From Mycobacterium paraense (GTDB lineage: Bacteria; Actinomycetota; Actinomycetes; Mycobacteriales; Mycobacteriaceae): DNA of 64,000 bases. Positions 25,457-34,172 of this stretch are shown one piece after another. A program made the position numbers and the translations under genes. The stretch is taken from positions 214,573 through 278,572 of the forward strand of contig NZ_LQPM01000030.1 of NCBI RefSeq assembly GCF_002101815.1, in the 5' to 3' direction. Every line of letters begins with the position of its first letter. The stretch's first letter is position 1. The notes below the pieces were generated by a model, which worked only from the letters and a program-made list of their open reading frames with translations, ran no database searches and was not told where the DNA came from.

Positions 25457-27616
25457 ATGACGCTCCGGCCGGAAGACACCGCCAGCCCGCCCCGTAAAGT
25501 GGGGCGGCGCATGAAGGGGACGGGTTTCCGACCGGACATCGAGGGCCTGCGCGCGGTCGCGGTCATCGCGGTCGTGCTCTACCACGCGGGCATACCCGGC
25601 GTCACCGGCGGTTTCATCGGGGTGGACGTCTTCTTCGTCATCTCCGGCTTCCTCATCACCGGGCTGCTCTGGCGCGAGGCCACCGCCACCAACACCGTTC
25701 GGCTGGGTCGCTTCTACGGCGCAAGGGCCCGGCGCCTGCTGCCGGCGGCGGCGACGGTCGGCGTCGTCACCGCCGCCGTTGCGGCCGTCGCACTGCCGCC
25801 GCTGCAGGCGCGCAGCGTCTTCGTCGACGGCATCGCCAGCGCGCTGTACGTGGGCAATTACCGGTTCGCCGCGCAGGGCACCGACTACCTGGCCGCCGAC
25901 GCCCCGTCGCCGTTCCAGCATTACTGGTCGCTGGGCGTGGAGGAGCAGTTCTACCTGGTGTGGCCGCTGCTGATCATCGGCACGGCGTGGCTGATCGGGC
26001 GGGTGCGCCGCGGCGCCGCCGGAGGCGCGCGGCCGTACGCGGTGGTCCTGGCGGTGGTGGCGGCCGCGTCGCTGGCGTCGGACGTGGTGTGGACCCGCAC
26101 GTCGCCCGCCTGGGCGTTCTTCTCGCTGCCCACCCGGGCGTGGGAGCTGGCGGCCGGCGGCCTGGTGGCCCTGTCGATTCAGCACTGGCGCCGGCTGCCG
26201 CTGCGGCCCGCGGCGGTCGTCGGATGGGGCGGCCTGGCGCTGATCGTGCTCACCACCACCCAGCTGGGCGCCGCCACCCCCTACCCCGGCACCGCGGCGT
26301 TGCTGCCGGTGCTGGGCACCGCGCTGGTGATCGGCGGCGGCTGCGTGACGGGCGGGCTGGGCGTCGGCCGCGTGCTGTGCCTGCCGGCGATGCGGGCGAT
26401 CGGTCGGGTCTCCTACTCGTGGTACCTGTGGCACTGGCCGGTGCTGCTGCTCATGCCGCTGCTGCTGGGGGAGCCGGCGGGGCTGCCGGCCAGGCTGACC
26501 GCCACCGCCGTGTCCGGCGGCCTCGCGGTGATCACCTTGCACCTCGTCGAGAACCCGGGCCGGTTCGCGGCCGCGCTGCGCCGATCGGTGAAGGCCAGCC
26601 TCGCGGTGGCCGCCGGCGCCAGCGCCGTGGCGGCGTGCGCATGCGTGGTGTTGCTGACGGTGATACCGGCGCCCGCGGGCCACGGAGTCGCGGCACCCAA
26701 GGCCAACATCGTCGCGCTGCCGCCGGCGAGCGTGCCCGCCGTCAGCCCCGAGGAGGCGACGGTCCGCGAGACGTTCGCCCAGGTGCGCGACGCCCTCGCG
26801 GCGTCGGCCGGCCTGCGCGCCGTCCCGTCCAACCTGGACCCGCCGCTCGCGCAGGCGCCGGCCGACAAGGCGCCCGTGTTCGTCAACGGTTGCGTGCGCT
26901 CGTGGCGCGATGTCGGTCAAAGCGAGTGCGCGACGGGCGATACCGCGTCGCCGACGACGGTGGCCCTGGTCGGCGACTCGCACGCCGCCATGTGGGAGCC
27001 GGCGTTCCGCCGGGTCGCCGAGCAGCGCCACTGGCGGCTGGAGACGCTGGCCAAGGTGACGTGCCCGCTGCAGGACCTTCCCATCCGCAGCCCGTATCTG
27101 GGCCGCGACTACACGGAGTGCGTGCAGTGGCGCGCCCAGATCTCCGACCGGCTGAAGGCCGAGCGCCCGCGCCTGGTGGTGCTCGACATGAGCCGGCGTT
27201 ACGGCGCGGATTTCGGCTTCACGTCCTACGACCCGGCGTGGATCGACACCCTGGGCCGCACCGTGGCGACGCTGCGGGGCACCGGCGCGACCGTCCTGGT
27301 CCTGGGGCCCGCCCCGGACCCACACGGATCGGTGCCCGCCTGCCTGTCGGCGCACCTCGACGACGCCACCGCGTGCGCACAGGCGCGGTCGGCCGCGCTC
27401 GACGGCGACGGTATCGGCGCCGAGCGGGCGGTGAGCGCCGGCGGCGGCGGGCAGTACGCCGACCTCACCGATTTGTTCTGCACCCCCGACCGCTGCCCGG
27501 TGATCGTCGGCAACACCCTAATTTTTCGCGACGACAACCACGTGACGACCGAGTACGCGCAACTGCTGGCGCCCGTCATGGGGGCGCTGGCCGACCGCGC
27601 GCTGGCGGGCGGTTGA
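25457..27616 (+). CDS. OafA/OatA-type membrane acyltransferase fused to an SGNH domain
   Basis: A 719-residue two-domain protein. Residues 20-390 are an acyltransferase-3 domain with ten membrane helices and motifs FRPDIEGLRAVAVIAVVLYH (catalytic His), FFVISGFLITGLL and RFYGARARRLLPA. After a linker comes an extracellular SGNH domain with Ser in VALVGDSHAAMWEP (about residue 505) and Asp/His in DDNHVTTEYAQ (about 692). Such fusions O-acylate cell-wall glycans or lipids outside the membrane. Start ATG follows GAGG. The M. tuberculosis counterpart locus, as I recall it, has only one, shorter acyltransferase, so this gene may be an addition in this lineage. Confidence 0.9.
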   Translation: MTLRPEDTASPPRKVGRRMKGTGFRPDIEGLRAVAVIAVVLYHAGIPGVTGGFIGVDVFFVISGFLITGLLWREATATNTVRLGRFYGARARRLLPAAATVGVVTAAVAAVALPPLQARSVFVDGIASALYVGNYRFAAQGTDYLAADAPSPFQHYWSLGVEEQFYLVWPLLIIGTAWLIGRVRRGAAGGARPYAVVLAVVAAASLASDVVWTRTSPAWAFFSLPTRAWELAAGGLVALSIQHWRRLPLRPAAVVGWGGLALIVLTTTQLGAATPYPGTAALLPVLGTALVIGGGCVTGGLGVGRVLCLPAMRAIGRVSYSWYLWHWPVLLLMPLLLGEPAGLPARLTATAVSGGLAVITLHLVENPGRFAAALRRSVKASLAVAAGASAVAACACVVLLTVIPAPAGHGVAAPKANIVALPPASVPAVSPEEATVRETFAQVRDALAASAGLRAVPSNLDPPLAQAPADKAPVFVNGCVRSWRDVGQSECATGDTASPTTVALVGDSHAAMWEPAFRRVAEQRHWRLETLAKVTCPLQDLPIRSPYLGRDYTECVQWRAQISDRLKAERPRLVVLDMSRRYGADFGFTSYDPAWIDTLGRTVATLRGTGATVLVLGPAPDPHGSVPACLSAHLDDATACAQARSAALDGDGIGAERAVSAGGGGQYADLTDLFCTPDRCPVIVGNTLIFRDDNHVTTEYAQLLAPVMGALADRALAGG

Positions 27617-27680
27617 CCCGCAATGAACTTCTTCCCGTGGACGAACGTCTAATGATTGAAAGGGTTTTGGAGGTTGTGAG

Positions 27681-27797
27681 ATGACTTCGCTGCTGCTGGT
27701 TTGCATTGCAGCCATCGCACCCGTCGCCGGCATCGGCCTGATGCAGTTGCAGGCCCGCCTGGAGCGGTGGGACTACGAGCGGCACGCCGAGGACTGA
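27681..27797 (+). CDS. 38-residue single-helix membrane peptide
   Basis: ATG start six bases after GGAGGT (27669-27674), 38 codons, TGA stop. Residues 3-21 are hydrophobic (SLLLVCIAAIAPVAGIGLM), followed by an amphipathic, charged end (QARLERWDYERHAED). The strong ribosome-binding site and membrane-anchor pattern argue that it is translated. It follows the acyltransferase by 64 bp on the same strand; a small regulatory subunit role is possible but unsupported. Confidence 0.72.
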   Translation: MTSLLLVCIAAIAPVAGIGLMQLQARLERWDYERHAED

Positions 27798-27843
27798 GCG
27801 CGCTAAAGCCTTGTGCCGCTGAGCACTGGGCTCATCTCCGAGA

Positions 27844-28533
27844 TCACCGAGACAACTGCATGCCGATCAGGGGCGCGATCCTGTCCGCGAGATACTGATG
27901 CCCCGCGTCGTTGGGATGCACGCCGTCGGGGCCGATCAGGTCGGGCCTGTCGACGAACCAGCGGTCGCCCAGCGGATCGACGAACGCCGCCCCGGCGGCC
28001 CGCGCGGCCGCGTTGAGCGCGTCGCGAATCTGCAGGATCGACTCGGGCACGTCGGCGGTCGGCCACGGCGGGCCGATCACCAGGAACCTGGCGGAGGGTG
28101 CGAACCTGCGCGCCAAGCTGAAGGCCTCGCGCGCCTTTTCGCCGACCAGCACGGGATCCACGCCCTGGTCGTTGCGCGAGCCGAAGAACACCACCAGCGC
28201 GTCGCCCTGCTTGACGGCCCTGGCGGTCAAATCCTCGAAGATGCTGCCGTGGTCGCCGGGGACGACGTAGCCCGCCCTGCCCTCGGCCGCCACGTCGCCG
28301 GCGATCCGCACCCCGCGCTGGGCGAGCGCGTGCCAGGCCAGCGCGGTCCAGGAGTTCGGCCCGAGGCCGCCCTCGTCGGTGCCGGTGGTGTACGAGTCGC
28401 CCACGACGGCGACGTGGTTGACGCGCGAGTCCACCGTCAGCGGTTCGTAGGCCCGCACCGGGTGCGCCAAGGCGCCGTAGAACAGACCCAGCACGAGGGC
28501 GAGGCCGACGATGGCCGTGGACAGACGGCTCAC
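27844..28533 (-). CDS. Secreted SGNH/GDSL hydrolase (Rv0518-like)
   Basis: A 229-residue exported esterase/lipase-type protein. GTG 28533 has GGGGGAGG directly before it and gives a signal peptide (LSTAIVGLALVLGLFYGALAHPVRA). The SGNH blocks follow: nucleophile Ser in VVGDSYTTG, Gly and Asn in block III FFGSRNDQG, and Asp/His in DGVHPNDAGHQYL. Sits tail-to-tail with the acyltransferase operon, in an island of acyl-transfer and hydrolase genes, so it may remove acyl groups from surface molecules. Confidence 0.88.
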   Translation of the reverse strand: MSRLSTAIVGLALVLGLFYGALAHPVRAYEPLTVDSRVNHVAVVGDSYTTGTDEGGLGPNSWTALAWHALAQRGVRIAGDVAAEGRAGYVVPGDHGSIFEDLTARAVKQGDALVVFFGSRNDQGVDPVLVGEKAREAFSLARRFAPSARFLVIGPPWPTADVPESILQIRDALNAAARAAGAAFVDPLGDRWFVDRPDLIGPDGVHPNDAGHQYLADRIAPLIGMQLSR

Positions 28534-28692
28534 TGGTACCTCCCCCGGGAATCGCATCGTCACGCGCCGCATCCAAATCAACGGAATCGTACGGGGAAAC
28601 GGCGTGAACTGGCGTCAAATCGCGGCTAGCCGCTCCGGCCATGCTATTCGAGGAATGCGGCCCGCCGCACCAATCCCGCGGGGAGGCGAATC

Positions 28693-29961
28693 TCACACCG
28701 CGCGGGCCGAAACCGCTTCCAGCCCACCGTCGATGGGGTGCAGCTTGGTGCCCGCCGGCTCGTCGTCCGCCGTCCGCGTGTCGGCGGGCCGGACGTCGAC
28801 CATCCGGCGCATCCAGCGGCGGGCGGGCTCTTCGACGAAGTGGTACATCAGGGCCGAAAGGCCGACGGCGATCGCGAGCAGTCCGATGATGTTCCATTTC
28901 CACGGGTTGTCCTGCTGCCATGGGGTGAGCTCGAACTGGGTCACGGCCCAGCCCCACGACGTGTGCACCAGCTCGTGAACCATGTACAGGCAGAACGAGA
29001 TCTGCCCCCCGTAGACCATCACCCGGGTGGACAGCACCCGCGGCAGGCTGCCCACGCCGATCGCGAGGGTGATCACCAGCGGAACGAAGAGCACGTCGAC
29101 CACCCCGCCGCTGTCGTTCTCGACGATTCCGGATATCGGGTGCGCGTGAAACCAGTACAGGACGCCCACCATCGCGGCCAGCAGCAGCAGGGAGACGTAC
29201 CCCGCGACGCGGCGGCCACGATCGGTCAGCCGCAGCCTGCGCACGGCGGCGCAGGCCAGGGCGCCGGCGGTGAACTGCGTGACGATCCGCGGCAGCCAGC
29301 TCCACGGCGTGTAGAAGTGGCCGCTGGTCAGCAGCATCGCCACGGGCGGCAGCGACGCCGCGAACGCCAGCAACATCAGGCTGCGCGCCCTCGTGGCCTG
29401 CTTCATCCGCAGGATCACCAGCACCAGGACGCCGAACAGCAGGTAGGCCAGCCATTCGGCGCTGATCGACCAGGCCGGGCCGTCCCAGCTGGAGTCGTCG
29501 AAGAACGGCACGAACCACAGCTGCACCAGCAGGATCTGGCGCACGTAGCTGATCGCGGTGAGCTGACCGGCGTCGGGCGACGGCACGTGACCGACGTGCA
29601 GGGTGAAGATCACCCACAGCGCGGCCAGGTGCAGGGTGACCAGGTACACCGGCCACACCCTGGCCAGCCGCAGCCACAGGAAGTGCAACGTGGCGCGCGT
29701 CGACCACGAGCGCCCCATCCGGTCGAGATAGTTCCAGGTCAGCACGAATCCGCTGAGGATGAAGAACAGGTCGACGCCTTGGGCCCCGCAGTTCAGCACC
29801 GGCGCGAGGGCGTCGCGGAAGTCCGGCGAAACGTCGCTCACCATCGGGCGGAAGTGAAACAGCACCACCCACACCGCGGCGATGATGCGGAGTCCCGTCA
29901 GGGCCTTGATCTCTCCCCTGATCTCTGCGCCGCGCACGATGCTCTTTCCGTCTGGACTCAC
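28693..29961 (-). CDS. Membrane acyltransferase, OafA family (Rv0517-like)
   Basis: A 422-residue acyltransferase-3 protein with about ten helices. The catalytic-His motif ALTGLRIIAAVWVVLFHFRP and QGVDLFFILSGFVLTWNY are clear, and the second motif RLARVWPVYLVTLH follows. A basic, cytoplasmic C-terminus ends the protein and there is no SGNH domain. GTG 29961 is the likely start; a longer reading upstream is Arg-rich and unlike the family. It probably O-acylates an envelope glycan or lipid; substrate unknown. Confidence 0.85.
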   Translation of the reverse strand: MSPDGKSIVRGAEIRGEIKALTGLRIIAAVWVVLFHFRPMVSDVSPDFRDALAPVLNCGAQGVDLFFILSGFVLTWNYLDRMGRSWSTRATLHFLWLRLARVWPVYLVTLHLAALWVIFTLHVGHVPSPDAGQLTAISYVRQILLVQLWFVPFFDDSSWDGPAWSISAEWLAYLLFGVLVLVILRMKQATRARSLMLLAFAASLPPVAMLLTSGHFYTPWSWLPRIVTQFTAGALACAAVRRLRLTDRGRRVAGYVSLLLLAAMVGVLYWFHAHPISGIVENDSGGVVDVLFVPLVITLAIGVGSLPRVLSTRVMVYGGQISFCLYMVHELVHTSWGWAVTQFELTPWQQDNPWKWNIIGLLAIAVGLSALMYHFVEEPARRWMRRMVDVRPADTRTADDEPAGTKLHPIDGGLEAVSARAV

Positions 29962-30223
29962 GTTTCGTATCCGATAGGTCCGGCTGACCGGGCGATCACA
30001 AGCCCCCCGACTGGCAACCGGCAGCCCACGAAGCCTAGCAGCGAAAGGCTCGCGATGGCGTGATGGGCCGTGGCGTGGCCCGGGCACAAATCGGCAACGA
30101 CGTTGCTTGAAACCCCGCCGAACCCCCCGAAATCCGCTTCTTAGCAAAGAGTTAGAGGCGGCTTTCGGTCCCCTTACTTTTGGCGGGCACCTTTAGAGGA
30201 CAGGTCGAAGGAATGGGGACGCT
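29962..30223. other. 262-bp divergent intergenic region (acyltransferase / STAS gene)
   Basis: Holds both promoters. Near the STAS gene the sequence is less G+C-rich (30135-30200). I looked for a SigF-type GTTT...GGGTA pair, known for other STAS/SigF genes, and did not find one. A ribosome-binding site (GAAGGAATGGGGA) precedes the STAS start. Confidence 0.4.
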
Positions 30224-30655
30224 ATGACAATCACGGCCGTCGCGACTCGGCACGGTTACGGCACCTTCGACTGCGATGGTGCTCAGATCCGCGCCCACTG
30301 CCGTCACCTGGCGACCGTGGTGACCGTCCGTGGCGACATCAACGCCGCCAACGTCGACCGGGTCAGCGAGCACCTCTGGCGTCTCACCCTGGGGAGCAAC
30401 CCGGTGGTCCTCGACCTCACCGAGGTGACCCACTTTGCTGCGGCGGGCGTCTCGCTCGTGCAGCGGCTCGACGAGGACTGCCGCGCCGCCGGGGTGGAAT
30501 GGACCTTGGTAGCCAGCCCCGCGGTGCTGGGCCTGCTGGGGGGCGACGGCGAGCTTCCGGTCGCCCGCTCGGTGCGCGAGGCGCTCCGCAACCTGGCCGA
30601 GGCCATCGTGAGCCGCCGTCAGCTCGTGCTGCCGCTGATCAAGAAGACGGCGTAG
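30224..30655 (+). CDS. oprA: STAS-domain anti-anti-sigma-factor-like protein (OprA/Rv0516c-like)
   Basis: A 143-residue cytoplasmic protein with a STAS fold: VVTVRGDINAANVDRVSEHL, PVVLDLTEVTHFAAAGVSLVQ (the usual phospho-Ser position is Ala-Ala-Gly-Val-Ser) and VEWTLVASPAVLGLL. In M. tuberculosis Rv0516c is phosphorylated on Thr2 by PknD and connects osmotic stress to SigF-related control; Thr2 is present here too. The 3' end overlaps the convergent membrane-protein gene by 17 bp. Confidence 0.82.
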   Translation: MTITAVATRHGYGTFDCDGAQIRAHCRHLATVVTVRGDINAANVDRVSEHLWRLTLGSNPVVLDLTEVTHFAAAGVSLVQRLDEDCRAAGVEWTLVASPAVLGLLGGDGELPVARSVREALRNLAEAIVSRRQLVLPLIKKTA

Positions 30656-30905
30656 CTTTTTCGGCGCCCCGGACGCGTAACAGCCGGGCGATTCCGACCA
30701 CCGCGAGCACGCCGGCGGCCGTCACCAGCACCAGCGTCAGCAACAGCAGCTGAGGCTCGTACACCAGCGACGTGGTGACGGGCTGCCCGTCGGCGATCGG
30801 CGCGACACTGACTGTGTGGCGCGCTTGCACCCAGGTGAAGCCCGCGCCCACCAGCGCGGCGCAGGCCAGGACCAGCTCCACGAACGCCCGGTACCGGCCG
30901 ATCAC
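30639..30905 (-). CDS. Small two-helix membrane protein (Rv0514-like)
   Basis: An 88-residue protein with two helices (about residues 8-26 and 51-75) separated by a polar loop (VSVAPIADGQPVTT). GTG 30905 overlaps the TGA of the upstream gene (GTGA). It is the last gene of the tetrapyrrole operon. Function unknown. Confidence 0.82.
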   Translation of the reverse strand: MIGRYRAFVELVLACAALVGAGFTWVQARHTVSVAPIADGQPVTTSLVYEPQLLLLTLVLVTAAGVLAVVGIARLLRVRGAEKATPSS

Positions 30906-31441
30906 GGCAGCCGCCCGTCGCCGAAGTCGTCAAAGTCGTCGGCGACGTCGGATCCGGCGGGCTCCACCCGCTCCTGGACCAGCGGGGTCAGCGCCGCCCG
31001 AAGGTGGCGGTGACGACGGGCCCACGCCTGGGCGGTGCGGTCGCCGGTGAGCTTGAGGCCGATGCCTATCCGGCGGCGCGGCACCCCGACCAGCTCGCCG
31101 AGCGCCCGCGACGACTGCCATTTCGCCAGCTCCTTGCCCGACGCCTCGTGGTGCTCGGGCTCGGGGTACACCTTGACGATCTCGCGCACCAGGACGGTCT
31201 CGGTGCCCTGCCGCAGCGCGTCCTCGGTCAACTCGACCGAGACGTGGATCCGCGCCGCGTGCACCTGCAGCGCCACGAAGGCCGACACCAGCACCAGGAA
31301 GATCGCCGGGACGACGAGCGACACCGGGGCCCCGCTCCAGATTTCGATGAGGACCATGGCCACCGCCGACGCCGGGCCCAGCGCCACCCACCACCAGCTG
31401 GCGCCAGGCTCGTAGAACAACGGCTTCGGTTCGGCTGTCAC
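30902..31441 (-). CDS. Membrane protein, DUF3093-like (Rv0513-like)
   Basis: A 179-residue protein: two adjacent membrane helices (about residues 14-58, beginning PGASWWWVALGPASAVAMVL), then a soluble domain rich in Glu/His/Arg and an acidic tail (DVADDFDDFGDG). The short N-terminus before WWW fits the DUF3093 family. GTG 31441 overlaps the hemB stop (GTGA), so it is translated with the heme genes. Any role in tetrapyrrole synthesis is unproven. Confidence 0.75.
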   Translation of the reverse strand: MTAEPKPLFYEPGASWWWVALGPASAVAMVLIEIWSGAPVSLVVPAIFLVLVSAFVALQVHAARIHVSVELTEDALRQGTETVLVREIVKVYPEPEHHEASGKELAKWQSSRALGELVGVPRRRIGIGLKLTGDRTAQAWARRHRHLRAALTPLVQERVEPAGSDVADDFDDFGDGRLP

Positions 31442-32409
31442 GACAGCCAGCCTGCCGCATCCACGGCCCAATAGGTGAGCACGATGTCGGCCCCGGCGCG
31501 CCGGATGCTCGTCAACGATTCCAGCGCCGCGGCGCGCTCGTCGATCCAGTTGTTCGCGGCGGCGGCGCAGATCATCGCGTACTCCCCCGACACCTGGTAC
31601 GCGGCGACCGGCACCGGCGAGATCTCCGCCGCGGCCGCCAGCACGTCGAGGTAACCCAGGGCGGGCTTGACCATCACGATGTCGGCGCCCTCGTCCAGGT
31701 CCAGCCGGACCTCGCGCAGCGCCTCCCGGAAGTTGCCGGGCTCCTGCTGGTAGGTGCGCCGGTCCCCGGACAGGCTCGAGCTCACCGCCTCGCGGAACGG
31801 GCCGTAGAACGCCGAGGCGAACTTGGCGGCGTAGGCCAGGATCACCGCGTCGGTGTGGCCGGCCGCGTCCAGGCCGTCTCGGATCGCGGCCACCTGGCCG
31901 TCCATCATGCCGCTCGGCCCGACCACGTGGGCGCCCGATTCCGCCTGCGCCACAGCCAGTTCGACGTAGCGGGCCAGGGTGGCGTCGTTGTCCACCCGGC
32001 CCCGGGCGTCCAGGACCCCGCAGTGCCCGTGGTCGGTGAATTCGTCCAGGCAGGTGTCGGCCATCAACACCGTGGCGTCACCGAGATCTTTGGCCAGGTC
32101 GCGCAGCGCGACGTTGAGGATGCCGTCCGGGTCGGTGCCGGCCGAGCCGGTCGCGTCCTTGTCCGGCTCGCGGGGCACGCCGAACAGCATCACCCCGCCG
32201 ACCCCGGCGGCGACGGCCTCTTCGGCGGCCCGGCGCAGCGAATCCCGGGTGTGCTGAACCACGTTGGGCATCGACGCGATCGGCCGCGGTTCGTCGATGC
32301 CGTCGGCGACAAACATCGGCAGCACCAAATGCCTTGGCTCCAAAGACGTTTGCGCGACCAATCGGCGCAACGCGGGGGTCGAGCGGAGCCGGCGCGGGCG
32401 CTGCCTCAT
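31438..32409 (-). CDS. hemB: Delta-aminolevulinic acid dehydratase (porphobilinogen synthase)
   Basis: Condenses two 5-aminolevulinates to porphobilinogen. The 323-residue TIM-barrel enzyme has the substrate lysines in AYAAKFASAFYGPF and the Schiff-base Lys in VMVKPALGYLDV. The metal-site segment DTCLDEFTDHGHCG keeps two of the three zinc cysteines of the E. coli type, with Asp at the middle position, a variant common in actinobacteria. Separated from hemD by an unusual 79-bp palindromic spacer. Confidence 0.97.
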   Translation of the reverse strand: MRQRPRRLRSTPALRRLVAQTSLEPRHLVLPMFVADGIDEPRPIASMPNVVQHTRDSLRRAAEEAVAAGVGGVMLFGVPREPDKDATGSAGTDPDGILNVALRDLAKDLGDATVLMADTCLDEFTDHGHCGVLDARGRVDNDATLARYVELAVAQAESGAHVVGPSGMMDGQVAAIRDGLDAAGHTDAVILAYAAKFASAFYGPFREAVSSSLSGDRRTYQQEPGNFREALREVRLDLDEGADIVMVKPALGYLDVLAAAAEISPVPVAAYQVSGEYAMICAAAANNWIDERAAALESLTSIRRAGADIVLTYWAVDAAGWLS

Positions 32410-32485
32410 TCTCGTTCGTTGACTCTGCGGTGAGGGCGGAGCTTACTCGCACTTTTGCGCCACTGGCGCAGAGTCAACGCGAGAT
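32406..32485. repeat. Long palindromic element between hemD and hemB
   Basis: Perfect 13-nt arms CGTTGACTCTGCG (32417-32429) and CGCAGAGTCAACG (32467-32479). The pairing extends outward with small bulges (CTCAT..CTCG on the left, CGAG..ATGAG on the right), covering nearly the whole intergenic space and the first codons of hemB. The loop holds TCGCACTTTTGCGCC, itself partly palindromic. Lying in a heme operon it could act as a transcript hairpin (attenuator, processing site) or be a mobile palindrome. Confidence 0.85.
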
Positions 32486-32488
32486 GAG

Positions 32489-34150
32489 TCATCGCCTGCG
32501 GCTCTTCTTACGCGGCGGCGGCAGCGCACCCTCGGCGCGCAGCCGCGCGGCGTGCTCGGCCAACGCGTCGACCAGCGGGCCGACGGCGGCGGTGTCGGGC
32601 TGGACGTCCACCCGCAGGCCGAATTCCGCGGCGGTCTCGGCGGTCTTGGGGCCGATGCAGGCGATGATCGTCCGCGCGTGCGGCTTGCCGGCGATGCCGA
32701 CCAGGTTGCGCACGGTCGAGCTGGAGGTGAAGCACACCGCGTCGAAGCCGCCCGTCTTGATCATCTCGCGGGTGGCCGCCGGCGGCGGCGCGGCGCGCAC
32801 GGTCCGGTAGGCGGTGACGTCCTCGATCTCCCAGCCGCGCTCGCGCAGCCCCTCGGCCAACGTCTCGGTGGCGATGTCGGCCCGGGGCAGCAGGACCCGG
32901 TTGACCGGGTCGAAAATGCTGTCGTAGGGCGGGAAGTCGTCGAGCAGGCCGAGCGAGGACTGCTCGCCGGCCGGCACCAGCTCGGGGCTGATCCCGAAGG
33001 CGCGGACCCGGTCGGCCGTCGACTCGCCGACGCAGGCGATCTTCACCCCGGAGAACGCGCGGGCGTCCAGGCCGAACTCGCCGAACTTCTCCCACACGGC
33101 GCGCACCGCGTTGGTGGAGGTGAACACCACCCACTGGAAGCGGCCGTCCACCAGGCCCTTGACCGCCCGCTCCATCTGGGCGGGGCTGCGCGGCGGCTCG
33201 ACGGCGATGGTCGGCACCTCGATCGGCAGCGCGCCGTACGACGTCAACCGCTCGCTCATCTCGCCGGCCTGGTCCTTGGTGCGGGGCACCAACACGGTCC
33301 AGCCGTAGAGCGCGCGGCTCTCCCACCAGTTCAGCTTCGCCCGGCTGGCGACCGTCTTGCCGATCGTCACCACCAGCGGCCCGGTCAGGGGGCCGGCCGG
33401 GTCGTTGCCGCCCAGGACGGCCGAGTCGGTCAGGCCGCCCAGCGTGGTCTCGACCGAGCGCTGCTGGCAGGTGGTGCCCTGCGCGGTCACCACGCAGGGC
33501 GTGGTCTCGGCCAGCTCGTGCTCGATCAGGGCGCGGGCCGCGTCGGCCAGGTGCGAGGCGGTGGCCTGCAGGATCAGCGGGCCGGGGGCCGCGGCCAGCG
33601 CCTCCCAGTCGACGTCGCCGCGGACGTCGGCGACCGTGTGCGACGAGCCCAGCGGCAGCCCCGCGTAGGTCGGGACGGCACTGGTGGCGGCCAGCCCGGG
33701 CACGATCTCGATGTGCAGGTGGCTGCGCGCGACGGCGTTCACCTCGGTAATGACCGCGTCCAGCGTCAGCGGGTCGCCGGCCACCAGGCGCACCACGTCG
33801 ACCCCCGAACGGGCCTCGGCGACAAGCGTTTTCGCGACCTCGGCGGGCTCGCCCAGCGCCGGGCGGATGTCCGGGCCACCGGAGATGACCGCCGGTGCGG
33901 CCTGGCCGTTGTCGGCTTCGGGGCTGCCGTCGGCGGTGCCGTCCGGGCCGGCGGGCGCGGGTCCGGAGACCGGCGGCAGGTCCTTGCCGATCAGCGCGAG
34001 CACGGGTTCGGGCACGTCGGGGTCGGTGAACACCAGGGCGGCGTTGGCCAGCACCGTGGCCGCCCGCGTCGTCAACAGTCCCGGGTCGCCGGGGCCCGAG
34101 CCCACGAACGTGATGTGGCCCGGTCTCGGCTTACGCCCTCGCGTCGTCAT
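32489..34150 (-). CDS. hemD: Fused uroporphyrinogen-III C-methyltransferase / uroporphyrinogen-III synthase
   Basis: A 553-residue fusion. Residues 1-250 are the SUMT-like methyltransferase part (FVGSGPGDPGLLTTRA, VVRLVAGDPLTLDA) with a Pro/Ala insert at about 55-90; residues 270-530 are uroporphyrinogen-III synthase (VLVPRTKDQAGEMSERL, WVVFTSTNAVRAVWE, CFTSSSTVRNLVGIAG), ending in a basic tail. The synthase closes hydroxymethylbilane to uroporphyrinogen III. Canonical SUMT catalytic residues are only partly recognisable, so methyltransferase activity is uncertain. ATG 34150 follows GGGAG. Confidence 0.93.
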   Translation of the reverse strand: MTTRGRKPRPGHITFVGSGPGDPGLLTTRAATVLANAALVFTDPDVPEPVLALIGKDLPPVSGPAPAGPDGTADGSPEADNGQAAPAVISGGPDIRPALGEPAEVAKTLVAEARSGVDVVRLVAGDPLTLDAVITEVNAVARSHLHIEIVPGLAATSAVPTYAGLPLGSSHTVADVRGDVDWEALAAAPGPLILQATASHLADAARALIEHELAETTPCVVTAQGTTCQQRSVETTLGGLTDSAVLGGNDPAGPLTGPLVVTIGKTVASRAKLNWWESRALYGWTVLVPRTKDQAGEMSERLTSYGALPIEVPTIAVEPPRSPAQMERAVKGLVDGRFQWVVFTSTNAVRAVWEKFGEFGLDARAFSGVKIACVGESTADRVRAFGISPELVPAGEQSSLGLLDDFPPYDSIFDPVNRVLLPRADIATETLAEGLRERGWEIEDVTAYRTVRAAPPPAATREMIKTGGFDAVCFTSSSTVRNLVGIAGKPHARTIIACIGPKTAETAAEFGLRVDVQPDTAAVGPLVDALAEHAARLRAEGALPPPRKKSRRR

Positions 34151-34172
34151 TGTCGCTCCCAAGTGACTCTCT

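Noticed and set aside
28738..30063. Long plus-strand open frame opposite the OafA acyltransferase gene
   Set aside because: Arg/His/Gln-rich low-complexity translation typical of the antisense frame in high-G+C DNA; the minus strand encodes a clear membrane acyltransferase.
29962..30223. SigF promoter before the STAS gene
   Set aside because: I searched for GTTT and GGGTA-type boxes at proper spacing and did not find them.
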